DNA from: Pomphorhynchus laevis
Taxonomy: Eukaryota; Acanthocephala; Palaeacanthocephala; Echinorhynchida; Pomphorhynchidae
DNA length: 64,000 bases
Reading direction: 5' to 3'
NCBI GenBank assembly: GCA_012934845.2
Contig: WNNJ02002074.1
Span: forward strand, 1-64,000
In this document: positions 11,155-21,715 of the stretch, one piece after another
How the letters are laid out: each line of letters starts with the position of its first letter
Numbering within the stretch: the first letter of the stretch is position 1
The notes under the pieces: generated by a model
The model's database searches: none
Seen by the model: only the letters and a program-made list of their open reading frames with translations
Told to the model about the DNA's origin: nothing
Position numbers and translations under genes: made by a program

Positions 11155-12722
11155 TTCATTAAATTAAATTTAGCAATTCAAAAATTGATTAAGAAAAAGA
11201 ATTTCGAGATCACAATATTTTATTTATAAATTCATTACTTAAATTGAACGCTTCAAATAAACAATTCGAGTTGAATTGATAATTTAACAATTCGGCAATC
11301 TTTCAAATTCCCATCACTCGAAGAAATTGTTGATAAAGATGAGTTCCTAATTCCAAGTGTATATGAAAAAAAATTGTGAATCATTTGGAAATACCATCAA
11401 AATCATTTGATTGATATTCTTAAGGAGTATAGGAAACTTGGGAAGAATAAGGAGAATAAATTTAGCAATTCAAAATTAAATTAAATTTAGCAATTCAAAA
11501 ATTGATTAAGAATAAGAATTTCGAGATCACAATATTTTATTTATAAATTCATTACTTAAATTGAACGCTTCAAATAAACAATTCGAGTTGAATTGATAAT
11601 TTAACAATTCGGCAATCTTTCAAATTCCCATCACTCGAAGAAATTGTTGATGAAGATGAGTTCCTAATTCCAAGTGTATATGAAAAAAAATTGTGAATCA
11701 TTTGGAAATACCATCAAAATCATTTGACTGATATTCTTAAGGAGTATAGGAAACTTGGGAAGAATGAGGAGAATAAATTTAGCAATTCAAAATTAAATTA
11801 AATTTAGCAATTCAAAAATTGATTAAGAATACGAATTTCGAGATCACCATATTTTATTTATGAATTCATTACTTAAATTGAACGCTTCAAATAAACAATT
11901 CGAGTTGAATTGATAATTTAACAATTCGGCAATCTTTCAAATTCCCATCACTCGAAGAAATTGTTGATGAAGATGAGTTCCTAATTCCAAGTGTATATGA
12001 AAAAATTGTGAATCATTTGGAAATACCATCAAAATCATTTGATTGATATTCTTAAGGAGTATAGGAAACTTGGGAAGAATAAGGAGAATAAATTTAGCAA
12101 TTCAAAATTAAATTAAATTTAGCAATTCAAAAATTGATTAAGAATAAGAATTTCGAGATCACAATATTTTATTTATAAATTCATTACTTAAATTGAACGC
12201 TTCAAATAAACAATTCGAGTTGAATTGATAATTTAACAATTCGGCAATCTTTCAAATTCCCATCACTCGAAGAAATTGTTGATAAAGATGAGTTCCTAAT
12301 TCCAAGTGTATATGAAAAAAATTGTGAATCATTTGGAAATACCATCAAAATCATTTGATTGATATTCTTAAGGAGTATAGGAAACTTGGGAAGAATAAGG
12401 AGAATAAATTTAGCAATTCAAAATTAAATTAAATTTAGCAATTCAAAAATTGATTAAGAATAAGAATTTCGAGATCACAATATTATATTTTTAAATTCAT
12501 TACTTAAATTGAACGCTTCAAATAAACAATTCGAGTTGAATTGATAATTTAACAATTCGGCAATCTTTCAAATTCCCATCACTCGAAGAAATTGTTGATG
12601 AAGATGAGTTCCTAATTCCAAGTGTATATGAAAAAATTGTGATACATTTGGAAATACCATCAAAATCATTTGATTGATATTCTTAAGGAGTATAGGAAAC
12701 TTGGGAAGAATCAGGAGAAAAA
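11155..12722 (+). repeat. Tandem array, five units of about 317 bp
   Basis: The word ATTGATTAAG recurs at 11184, 11501, 11818, 12133 and 12449, giving steps of 317, 317, 315 and 316. Units differ by few base changes and by the length of one A-run (8, 8, 6, 7, 6), so amplification is recent. Each unit holds a protein-like open segment on the plus strand, starting TIRQSFKFPSLEEIVDEDEF and running to LIPSVYEK. In units with eight As the frame continues past one TGA into HLIDILKEYRKLGKNKEN; in units with six As it ends sooner. This suggests that a piece of coding DNA was captured and amplified. I do not recognise the protein. Confidence 0.9.
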
Positions 12723-13049
12723 ATTCCTACTTCTTTAATTGGGATTAAATGTTGGATGATGAAAAGTTGTAAGACAATCGAATTCCACATACATTATGTT
12801 CTTGAAATAAAGTTTGATATCAAAACTTTGGAACAATATTGATGCTTGGCAATGAACATGTTTCCATGACTGAAATTTTGTGAATAAAGTTTGAATTTAG
12901 AAATCACTTGAATGCACAGACAGACATGCAAATTGATATCGATAAGGTGATACTTCTACAAACCTCTAAGGCAATAAACAGGGCACAAGAATAATTAAAT
13001 TTGAAAAAAAATATAAATTTAAATTCTTAAGCTTTTCAATGAATCAAAT
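12723..13049. other. Unique flank of the tandem array
   Basis: No gene recognised. Confidence 0.45.
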
Positions 13050-13490
13050 TAAATCAGCTAACTGAGTCTACGTATTTAATATAATTATAAAATAAACAAA
13101 ACATAATAATGCTAAATCAAAAAGTAATAATAAAATTAATAATTGTTTTTAGATTTTCGATAATTTAAATCAAGTTAAAATAAAAAAATTGAAATTTAAA
13201 ATAAACGTCTTTGTTGTGAATTGACTAATAAATAACAGACGTTGTATCAGAATAAGGATTAGAGGTCATCAAGAGGAACTGCTATGTTATCAGGTTTCGG
13301 CCCCTAACTCCTCTACCCAACATAGCAGCGGGGCCAAATACATGCTGATGATGTATTTCCTCCGATAAAACTATCTAGTATCTTATTCTAATACAAAGTA
13401 TATTATTTATTATCCATCCATAAAAATTTGCCATTAAGAGTTTAAATTTATTCTTTATATTATTATTTTTCTTTATTACAATGAGGCGGC
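13050..13490 (+). repeat. PLE-linked interspersed repeat, long copy
   Basis: Starts with CAGCTAACTGAGTCTACG and runs through a conserved block around 13265-13340 (GGTCATCA, GGTTTCGGCCCCTAACTC, CATAGCAGCGGGGCC) to TTGCC..AAGAGTTTAAATT. The same sequence recurs at 23395, 24165, 24600, 35413, 36525 and 37222, and inverted at 19895 and 35170. In several copies (24.6 and 35.4 kb; here after an intervening RT piece) the far end leads into minus-strand PLE coding sequence. I therefore infer that it is the terminal repeat or 3' part of a Penelope-like element. It is non-coding. Confidence 0.8.
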
Positions 13491-13491
13491 G

Positions 13492-13860
13492 CACTTTCAA
13501 CGCCTCTAATGATCCAACCTGCATATTCGCGGTTGCAATTCGAATACCAAGATCAGCCAGCGCTCGAGCTAGTTTGAGCGATTGAATTCCAAATTTAATA
13601 GGCATTTTACGCCATAACAATGAATCAGCTCCTGATGGACCAGCACTGCCGTGAATTCTTTGGCTAGTATTGATTATCTGATCTTTGTTTAATGATAAAA
13701 ATCAAATCGAGTGATGCTTCAAATTTGGGAATAATGGTTTATGAATCAGTGCATCCGAATTAGCTATCGAAGCATTGGGGTGCAATTCCATCAATATTTG
13801 CTTCACTTGCTTGCCTTCCACAATTGAATAATGTGACAGTATCTGTTCAGGAGGCTGACC
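13492..13860 (-). mobile_element. LINE-type reverse transcriptase fragment, AGPSG-D type
   Basis: The minus strand encodes, with one stop, FCGQPPEQILSHYSIVEGKQ, then LHPNAS..ALIHKPLFPN, then INTSQRIHGSAGPSGADSLLW, and finally GSLEALKVRRL. The H-G-S-A-G-P-S-G-A-D motif and the following helical stretch precede the RT fingers in a LINE-like RT family widespread in invertebrates. The fragment ends before the catalytic RT motifs. The partial RT at the right edge of the window (63475-64000) belongs to the same type. It sits between a PLE-linked repeat and a PLE coding fragment, so it may be an insertion into that element. Confidence 0.65.
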
Positions 13861-13861
13861 G

Positions 13862-14270
13862 CATAAAATTCCAGATGTTGATGAAAGCTTTTATATATTT
13901 TACAATTTTCTGTTTGATTTTTATAGTACCCTAGTTTAAAATATGCATCTATTAAATTATTTAAATGATTTGAAAAAATTAATATCGTTACAAATTGTTG
14001 CAATTCTTAAAATTTCATTATTTAATGTATTATATTTTATATTATATGGTATGCATGAATGCTCATGCAAAAATATGTTTCTTGTAAATTTAAATATGTC
14101 ATCTTTACGATATAAATTAATAGTAGTTTTAGTAAATGTTAATTTAATGTTCATATCTAGATATACACCTTTATCATTACTATTGGTTTTGTTAGGAATA
14201 AGGCTTTCTGGATAAATTTGTTCACTAATTGAATAAAAATTATTAGAATTAATAATTTAATAAATTACGT
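13862..14270 (-). mobile_element. Penelope-like element fragment, C-terminal to RT
   Basis: The minus-strand frame runs from about 14265: NSNNFYSISEQIYPESLIPN, GVYLDMNIKLTFTKTT, NLYRKDDIFKFTRNIFLHEH, then YNTLNNEILRIATICNDI. This pattern (a short hydrophobic strand, a L-Y-x-K segment, then I-x-R-I-A-x-I-C-N) is the region after the RT palm in Penelope-like elements. A nearly identical copy lies at 35880-36165 and a more decayed one at 17640-17960. The RT core and GIY-YIG endonuclease are absent here. Confidence 0.7.
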
Positions 14271-15858
14271 TATACGTTACTTAAAATAATTACGATAAAT
14301 TAAAAAATAAAAAAATCACATAAAAAAATAACAATAAATTACGTTACACTAATTGAATAAAAATTATTAGAATTAATAATTTAATAAATTACGTTAAATT
14401 AGCTATACGTTAATATATAACGTATAGCTAGTAATTTAATAAAATTCATGTTGTTTACATGCAGTTTGTTTTTTGTTTTTCGTATACGTCATTTTTTTCA
14501 TTCAGTATGTTGTTGAAAATTCATTATACTAACTTATTTCCGTGGATTTCAACTTTATTATCAAATAAATCATTACATATACTGTGAGAGGTTCGTGAAC
14601 TTATTACAATCTTTTGAGGATTCGGGGTTTGTAAAAGTTTCTAGTCTAGAGAAAAAACTGTTTCGTAGTCTGTCCTGTAAAGTAGAGACAAAAGTATCGA
14701 AGTCTACACAGTAAAACGAGCTGTATCGTCCATATAAGTAATAGAATTTTACCTAATTGTAAAATAACCTTTAAAAATCACCTTTAAAATTGTAATTTAA
14801 AGTCAAAAGATTAGAATTTAATTTGACTAATTTATAGAGCCTTAATGTTTAATAATTTAGTCCATTGAAATAAGTTAATATGATCATGTTGTTACTTTTG
14901 ACAATCCGAATACACGACCTGATTAAAATATTCTCATGTTGTTACTTTTGACAAGCCGAATATAATAAGACCTAGTTGAACCGTTAATAAAATAGGCACA
15001 AAATCGGAGTAATTAATTAAAGAAACAGTAATAATTATTGGAGCTAAATCAAAGAAAAAAGGATTTTTTGATATTTCGCTAGCTTCTGTTAGCATCTTCA
15101 GAAAATTACTGAAGATGCTGAAAATTACTGAAACAATTGTTTTGTGAGAGGTTCGTGAACTTATTACAATATTTTAGGGATTCGTGGTTTTTAAAAGTTT
15201 GCGAACTTTTGCTATACATCATATATCGATTATTAAAAAATCTTTAGTCAATTAATTACTGATTTTTTACTAATCATCCTATAAATGCTAATTGTTTTCA
15301 AATCAATTCAATAATTGTGTAAATATTCGACGAAAAATATCAAAAGTTACTTTTAAGAAAATTGACTAAAGTCATTCAAATATAAACTGAATTTTTTACT
15401 GTCCAATGATACGTTCGATGTGCTCCTAAATTATTCAGGGCGTTTAAACATCGAGATGAATAATAAAATAAAAAATATTGTTCACAAATTTTCGACTATT
15501 GCAATAGTCCTTTTCAAATGTTATGTTTTAAAGTGTTAAAACATAACATTATATTTTCTGTTTTAATATTTTTATTATGAATTATATTTTATTAATTGTA
15601 TTTTATTGATTACTTTTAGAATCACCTAAAAAATACAAAATCAAATATACATCTTTTAGGTGATGTTAAATTGCCTTTATATTTTTCATTAATGGAAAAT
15701 TATTTTAACTTAAGTTTCACTTATGATTTCTTAGGTGATTAAAAATCGCCTTGATTCTTATAAGTACTTGTCATAAGCTTTCAAAAGCGCTTATATCTTA
15801 TATAAAACAGATATCAACAAACAGAAACTTTTATTCAACACCAATCTATTAGTATATT
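14271..15858. other. Non-coding stretch with direct repeats and a half MITE
   Basis: The segment GTGAGAGGTTCGTGAACTTA occurs twice (about 14585 and 15147), each time followed by similar sequence. A ~58-bp direct repeat lies at 14885-14985 (CATGTTGTTACTTTTGACAA twice). From 15030 to about 15115 there is one arm plus a small loop of the foldback element found whole at 61957-62125. No gene is supported. The last ~25 bp hold the METTL18 poly(A) signal. Confidence 0.6.
15829..15834 (-). promoter_or_regulatory. Poly(A) signal of METTL18
   Basis: AATAAA on the minus strand, 24 nt past the METTL18 stop codon, at the right distance for 3'-end formation. Confidence 0.55.
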
Positions 15859-16689
15859 TTATCGGTTGACTTTACGACGAAGCTCTATAATTTGCCGTGA
15901 TAATGAGTCTGATTCTTTAATCGTTTTAACCGTTTGCACAGTCCATATATCACTGCGTCGAATTGCCTCCATAAATAGCTTAATTGAGCCACCGACTCCG
16001 AAATATAAGGATTTAGCGGCCAATATTACAACTCCTTCGACAGATAACGCATGGTCAAATACATCTAATAAATCACTGTAAGAATTTGGGTTGTAGATCG
16101 TTTCTGCGTTTATAATTACATCATAATAATGTGCCACTAAAATATGTTTCATTGAATTCCATGGACCATAGATAAACCGGCATCGCTTTAATCCATCTTC
16201 ACTAGCATTTCTTAATACGTTAGCAATGGTAACATTATTTAAAACGTCTTTATTATAATCTTGAAAATCCACTCGACATTGTGGTAGTAGGCGAATCATA
16301 GTAATACCTGGAAGTCCGTGTCCACATCCTAGCTCTAGTATATTTGAACAGGCAAAATCAGAAACGTGGTCCATCAAGTGTTTGGTGAGATCTATGCTAG
16401 CTTCCCAAAGCGCACATCCTCCCTCGTATACGTTATTGACTATATCGGTGCCGACAATTGCGTTATTGCTCTCTGTAATTGGGGCAGTAATCGCTGTGTC
16501 ATCGAGTATGTTAAACGTTTGATCGTTTATTGAAAGGGATGTAGTGGGATTAATAGTAAATTGATGTATATTTGAATCGTAATTAATTATACCCGATGGC
16601 ATGTCGATTTTGTCGTGATATGATACCTCTTTTGTAAAATCTTCTTCGTTCTTATTTTTTTTTGGATCCAGTTGAAAGTTAAAGTACAT
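15859..16689 (-). CDS. METTL18: METTL18-type protein-histidine N-methyltransferase
   Basis: A single open frame of 276 codons from ATG to TAA, with no intron. The family (human METTL18, yeast Hpm1) methylates one histidine of ribosomal protein uL3/RPL3 and so tunes translation. Family marks seen: the N-terminal aromatic F-N-F-Q-L; NNVYEGGCALWEASIDL (about residues 85-101), which starts the methyltransferase fold; the SAM-binding motif LELGCGHGLPGI (about 117-129); VDFQDYN (about 139-145); INAETIYNP near residue 193, the expected position of the DLILTSETIYNPDYY motif of the human protein; and AAKSLYFGVGGS near the C-terminus. It is shorter than the human protein (about 370 residues) because the poorly conserved N-terminal linker is reduced. 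The ATG lies before the conserved F-N-F, and no better upstream start exists. The coding sequence is less AT-rich than its flanks. It has no stops or shifts and looks functional. Confidence 0.93.
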   Translation of the reverse strand: MYFNFQLDPKKNKNEEDFTKEVSYHDKIDMPSGIINYDSNIHQFTINPTTSLSINDQTFNILDDTAITAPITESNNAIVGTDIVNNVYEGGCALWEASIDLTKHLMDHVSDFACSNILELGCGHGLPGITMIRLLPQCRVDFQDYNKDVLNNVTIANVLRNASEDGLKRCRFIYGPWNSMKHILVAHYYDVIINAETIYNPNSYSDLLDVFDHALSVEGVVILAAKSLYFGVGGSIKLFMEAIRRSDIWTVQTVKTIKESDSLSRQIIELRRKVNR

Positions 16690-16889
16690 ATCTGGATTTA
16701 ATAAATTTAATCTTTTTTTTAAAACGATTAAATAATAGCTTTAACCTTGTTATCATTACGAACAAATGAAATTATACAAATATTCAAATAAATTAATCTT
16801 TTATTAATAATTTATTCATATTTAAAATTGAATACAGTCAGTTAATACATAAATTAGCATATTTTAATTTATAGGAACAAACGAAAATT
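16690..16889. promoter_or_regulatory. Upstream flank of METTL18
   Basis: AT-rich sequence between the METTL18 start and the hairpin element. It should hold the promoter and 5' UTR, but no core promoter element can be picked out. Confidence 0.3.
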
Positions 16890-17062
16890 AAATCAAAGAC
16901 CAAAGGAATTATTCAATATTTTAATGACATTGCCATTATTATCAGGAAGAAAAAGAAAATTGTGCCAGTTTTGTGTTACAAAACTGGCACAGTTTTATTT
17001 CTATTTCTGATGATGATGTAGGTGACATTAAAATATTGAATAATTCCTTTGTCATTTGATTT
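16890..17062. mobile_element. Foldback MITE-like hairpin, about 173 bp
   Basis: The two ends are near-perfect inverted repeats. AAATCAAAGACCAAAGGAAT and the following ~25 bases pair with the strand ending CCTTTGTCATTTGATTT. The centre is a second palindrome (TGTGCCAGTTTTG / CAAAACTGGCACA). No coding capacity. The length and fold fit a non-autonomous DNA transposon, but no target duplication could be fixed. Confidence 0.7.
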
Positions 17063-17264
17063 CACTTTGTTCAAGGAAATTGAGGACTTAAGTAGTTAAG
17101 TCAAAAAAATTTAACTACTTAAGTTAATTTATTAACTACTTAAGTTATTTGCTGTTATTCATAACGTTATTGTCAACATTTACATTTGAGTAAATGAACA
17201 TTTTATTTCTAGCTTTAAAATTAGTGCAAACGCAAATAATTTTTTTGTATAATATTAATTATTA
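17063..17264. other. AT-rich DNA, no gene seen
   Basis: No feature recognised beyond short repeats of TTAACTACTTAAGT. Confidence 0.4.
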
Positions 17265-17460
17265 CATGTAGGGGCATTGGGGATTCACTTGCTCTTCGGA
17301 AGGTAGATGTCCAACCTGTGCTGAACTGGCCACAATGAGAGTTGCCCTTCTGTTAACGCTCTCACGTGCGTTAATTGCGGCTATCAGTATCCCGCTTACT
17401 ACAAGCGCTGCCGATATTTCAAGGAGTACCGAAAACGACATTCTCCTAAGCTTTAATCGG
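17265..17460 (+). mobile_element. LINE ORF1 (gag-like) zinc-knuckle fragment
   Basis: One plus-strand frame reads GHWGFTCSSEGRCPTC. After a frame change it reads ALTCVNCGYQYPAYYKRC, then RYFKEYRKRHSPKL. The order of C-x2-C and H-x4-C knuckles, ending in a C-x2-C-G-x2-x-P-A-x5-C motif, is that of ORF1 in the LINE family at 27480-31295 (compare CSNCGGDHPAWSRRC). It is a short isolated remnant, distinctly less AT-rich than its flanks. Confidence 0.7.
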
Positions 17461-17599
17461 CGCCTTGTACCTGCGCGGTTGCAATCAGGATGAATAGAAT
17501 AGACGAATCAAACAAAGACGATGTTAAGCCGGAAATCAGATAGCTCAAAGAACTAATAGAAATGAAATAAACGAAATCTTCAAATGAGTTCAAATTATT

Positions 17600-18540
17600 T
17601 AAATATCATTTAAATAAAATTATTTCATATTTTAAAATATTTATTAATTAAATTATTTGAATGATTTTGTAGAAAACCGATATCGTTACAAATTGTTGCA
17701 ATTCTTAAAATTTCATTAGTTAATGTATTATATTTTATATTGTACGGTATGCATGTATTTATCAATACATTATATATTACTGATAATATGGAATGCATAA
17801 ATGATCATGCAAAAGTATGTTTCTTGTAATTTTAAATATATCATTTTTACGATAAAATCGCATTGTTGATATTGATGCACATTTAACGTTCATATCTAGA
17901 TGTATACCTTCATTATCATCAATATTAGTTTCATTACGAATAAGGCTACCTGAATAAATTTGTTCACATTAAATAAAAATTATTAGAGTCAAATACATAT
18001 ATCATCAATATATCAAAACATATATTTCGTATCTTTGCATAATTTAGATTTATGTTTTAAACAGTTATGAACAAATTCATATTCTATAAATCTTAAATAT
18101 AAGTCAGCTATAATTGGGCTACTATTACCTCCCATTGGAACAGCTTTTACTCGTCTAAATATAGATGTCCCTACTTTCAAATAATTTTGATTTATCAAAA
18201 TATTTAAGGATTCTATTAATTCAATTTTATCCATATATTTATATTTATTGATGGTTTAATTTTTGTTAGATAGGCGTTATAGTTATTATAACATATGTAT
18301 ATCTTTTTCGGAATATAAGATTAATTAATTTTACTAACGCTTCTTTAATATCTACTAAATCTAGATTTGTATAAAGCGTACTAAAATCGTATGTATTTAT
18401 ATTTTGAAAATGTATTCCTTTTGTCTGTTCTAAAAATTCCTTTGTAGAATTAATACTTAAATAGTGTTTTATACCAGTATTAATTTCGATTGCCTTGCAA
18501 TATTTTTTAAAGTGTATTTTATTTATATAAACAGAAAGGG
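17600..18540 (-). mobile_element. Penelope-like element: reverse transcriptase fragment
   Basis: Read on the minus strand from about 18530. HYLSINSTKEFLEQTKG is followed by NTYDFSTLYTNLDLVDIKEA, the first RT aspartate motif in the style of Penelope-like elements. After interruptions comes KAVPMGGNSSPIIADLYLRF (18170-18090), then YIDDI at about 18010-17996, the catalytic pair. A decayed C-terminal region (17960-17640) matches the fragments at 13862 and 35880. At least four stops or shifts break the frame, so it is inactive. The PMGG-N-S-S-P-I-I-A-D block is diagnostic. No GIY-YIG domain is attached here. Confidence 0.8.
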
Positions 18541-19894
18541 GTTATAATGTACTATATAATATAGTACTTTACTATAGGTATAAATGGAAACTGCATGGAT
18601 ATAAAACGGATATCAAAGAATACTTCATGGATATAAAATGGATATACATGAATACTGAATGTTCATTGAATGAATAAAGTGTAGCATATTGATTACATTA
18701 ACACGTCTGGCAGCAGCATAACGAATGGCATTTTGAGAAAAGAAACAAACAGTAGACAGCTTTTTCTTCGAATATGTACAAATTAATTTATTTTATCTAC
18801 AGCAGACGTGTTTAGGGTTATACTCATTAAAACTGAAGAGTCCGGTACAAGTAAATGGCAGTTGTATATAATGTCTAATGCATTTAAGGACTAAAAAGAC
18901 GGCGACAGAAACTTTTACTTTCAGATGCATGTAGATTTTATATTCTGCAGTATGTCGCAGTTTTTCGAATTTAATAGAAGCTCATGTCAATAAGAAATAA
19001 GCCGTAAGCATATTTCATCAATATTTATATAACATTATAAATGCCTAGACACAAAAATATTTTTATTTAAAAATAATTTTAATTTTTTTTACGATGCTTT
19101 CATATGTAATTAAATTTTGTTAGACTACATCTTAAACGCTAAATTATCTGATAAAAAATCAACAAAATGAGTCTGGTAAATTATATGATAGTCACATAAA
19201 TCGATGTTATTGATGCAGACTTCAAGCCTTCTAGTTTTTCATAAACGGCGCTTTTAACATTTTACGGTCTCGCTTTTTAAAATATCAAACAAAAGATTTC
19301 TAAATGAGAATGTATGACATTTTCTGTTAAAATTGCTTTGCTTTGGGGATGCTCGCTTTATTGTTCTGTTATTTCCACCAGAACTGCTATTTTTCCTTAA
19401 CACTAAATATTTCCCGTTTTGGAAAATACATCAAACTAATCTTTCATGGTTAAAGTAAATTTGTTAATTTCTTTTTAAATTTCTTTAATTTGTACATCTG
19501 TCATAAACATTCGTAGAAACATTCGTCCATTTACAAAATTTGCTGTTTCATTTCTGCTTTACTACTTGATCTTTTTCTCTTCCAAGATGTGATACTTACT
19601 CAAATTGCATGTATAAAATTCATGCAGTTATATTTCTACTTGTTTCTAAAGCGTCAAATGTGTTTTGCATTTTAGTGTCTGGGTAATCTTCTATTTACAT
19701 AAACATTTTTTCTATATAAAAGGCTTCGACGGCTCTTCAGCTTTTGTCGACAGCTTGCTCTAAACGATTCACGGTAATATTCATTATTAATTTAAAATAT
19801 TTAATTTTTAGATATGATATAAAGATTATATGATTTATATGAGTAAATGATATGATTTATATGATTATTTAGATATATACACTTTTTAGATATG
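18541..19894. other. Unassigned, possible decayed coding remnant
   Basis: The minus strand between about 19740 and 19180 has short protein-like runs in shifting frames, such as NGRMFLRMFMTDVQIKEI and ENVIHSHLEIFCLIF, that might come from an old element. I could not recognise a family. A nearby repeat of GGATATAAAA/GATATACATG words at 18590-18655 is low in complexity. Confidence 0.3.
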
Positions 19895-20165
19895 CTATGT
19901 TGCGTCGAAGAATAGGGGCCGAAACTTGATTACACAACAGTTCCTCTTGATGACATATAATCCTTATTCTGATATATCGTATATTTATTTTATTTTAAAT
20001 TTTAATTATAAATTTTAACTTAATATAAGTTATGAAATCTTTTATAAAATTATTTATCATTATTTATTATTTTATTATTTATTATTTAATTATTTTATTT
20101 TTATAAATCATAAGTTTAATTCATAAATAATTTAACATACACGACTCAGTTGCCTGATATGATAG
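19895..20165 (-). repeat. PLE-linked interspersed repeat, inverted copy
   Basis: Inverted relative to the 13050 copy. GGGGCCGAAACTTGATTAC, CAGTTCCTCTTGATGACAT and a terminal ACGACTCAGTTG at about 20150 match the reverse complement of that repeat. Confidence 0.7.
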
Positions 20166-21298
20166 TTTAATGACAACTTTTAAACTTTTATCACTTGATG
20201 AATACAGATGAAAAAATCTTAGTATTAAATCATTTAACAAATAAGTGGTCCTAAGCTGCAACTGATTTTTATTGCTGCTCAAACGAGTCTGGCATATCAT
20301 TTATGATACTTTTGATAGGTGTATAGTTATAACAAAATATTAATTTAGCTCAATAAGGATTACTGATCCTTATAATTATGAGTTATATTCAATGCAACCC
20401 TTTAATTTTACATTTTGAATTGTAAAAACACAGTAATCGTTGTTATGTAGTCAAACTTATAATAAATATAAAGTGATATAAAATAAATAATGGATTTTTA
20501 TCGTTCATTTTTTATCCTTTATAATCTAAATATATGAATATGATTTTAAAGCATTACAACATTATTTTGAAAAAATATATCCTGCTACTTAACTGTTTGT
20601 TCTACTTGTTTCATTATAACTATTTAATAATTTGTAATAAATATTAAATTTATTAATTGTTACAGAAGACCTTGTATGTAAGGTCTTCGTTAGAAACCTA
20701 TAAAAATTAAAAAGTTTTGAGATTTATTACTTTATAACTATTTAATAATTAGTAATTAATATTAAATTTATTAATCATTACAGGAAACTTATATGTAACT
20801 TATTCTTATAGTGACCTTATATAGTATATTTCAGCATATACCTTATAACGTCTTTTTTTATAGATACCCGCCATGGCCTTCTTACGGAAGGCCTTCTCAT
20901 AAGGCCTTCCGTTATATAATACCTTATATATTAAGTCATCTTTATTTATTTTTATTCTAAAAATAAATATGATTACCTAATGAATAAAAAATTTCTTGTA
21001 GATACGAACATTTTAATTCGAAACTTTAATAACCTCTATTTTTTTAAACAACCTAAAATCAAGTCAAAATATTGAATATTTGGGGGCTGAACATATCAGC
21101 AACTATCAAAATTTAGAATTAGAATTTCGGCATCTACAAGAATATTTCAATCTCTACAGCTTAGATGTCAGAGCAAATATACCACCCGTTGTGGAAACTG
21201 CACGAACTACGATATCTACCACAGACGGCCTATATATTTTTTCTTTAGTTAAAACTCAATAATAATTTTAGTTTAAAAGTTAATAATTATTTTATCTC
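20166..21298. other. AT-rich DNA; hairpin and one possible exon
   Basis: A hairpin at about 20883-20914 pairs ACGGAAGGCCTT with AAGGCCTTCCGT. At 21075-21262 a plus-strand frame with protein-like composition (SNYQNLELEFRHLQEYFNLY, then VRANIPPVVETARTT) is not recognised; it could be an exon or chance. Confidence 0.3.
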
Positions 21299-21715
21299 AA
21301 ATGATACCATTCGGCGTGAATTTTTGTAATCGTATAAGTCAGACTATAAGTCGGGCTTAAATATAAGTCGGGCTTATATAATTACAAAAATACAAAAATT
21401 CACGCGGAATGGTATCATTTGAGATATATTCGAATTAGAAGAAGTGAGCCGATGTAAAGATACCTGCGCGGGCATTTGTCAGTGCTTTTGCTAATGATCC
21501 TATTTGGTGAAAGTGTAATGCTGATTCAACATTCTATGATGATGTTACTATAGGTTTTCTAGTTCATCATTCTCAATGATTCGTTGATTGCCGTCTACTA
21601 GTCCTCCTCTGCATTCAGCAGTGGGAGAGATCTGGCATTGATGAGTCATTGTGATGATGAAACGGCGTCTATAGCTGCTTTTCGTCTTTCTTTCGCGTCG
21701 GGCTTATATGATTAC
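21299..21715 (+). mobile_element. Retrozyme-like hammerhead repeat, old copy
   Basis: An inverted tail piece (21299-21345) is followed by the tail of one direct unit (about 21355-21420) and then a full unit to 21715. It matches the units at 46.4-47.2 kb along its length: GCCGATGTAAAGATACC; TGTCAGTGCTTTTGCTAATG; the hammerhead block; and a tail TTTCGCGTCGGGCTTATATG. The order (an inverted piece next to direct tandem units) is the same as at 46.4 kb. No protein is encoded. Confidence 0.75.
21590..21666 (+). ncRNA. Degenerate type III hammerhead ribozyme
   Basis: Cleavage context GCCGTC at 21590-21595 and GAAACGGC at 21659-21666 still pair as stem III. The first core residue is changed (TTGATGA instead of CTGATGA), stem II has lost one pair (GTCA/TGAT), and the base of stem I is disrupted. 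Probably inactive. Confidence 0.7.

Noticed and set aside
13265-13345. CTGATGA and GAAAC words (minus strand) inside the PLE-linked repeats, as a possible hammerhead
   Set aside because: The order on the strand is GAAAC first and CTGATGA ~25 nt later, leaving only a few bases for stem I. The bases next to the cores do not form the required G-C start of stem II. The words vary between copies (TTGATGA, GATAC).
13943-14215. Plus-strand frame of 90 codons rich in Leu and Ile, as a membrane protein
   Set aside because: The minus strand over the same bases encodes the PLE region, conserved with the copies at 17.7 and 35.9 kb.
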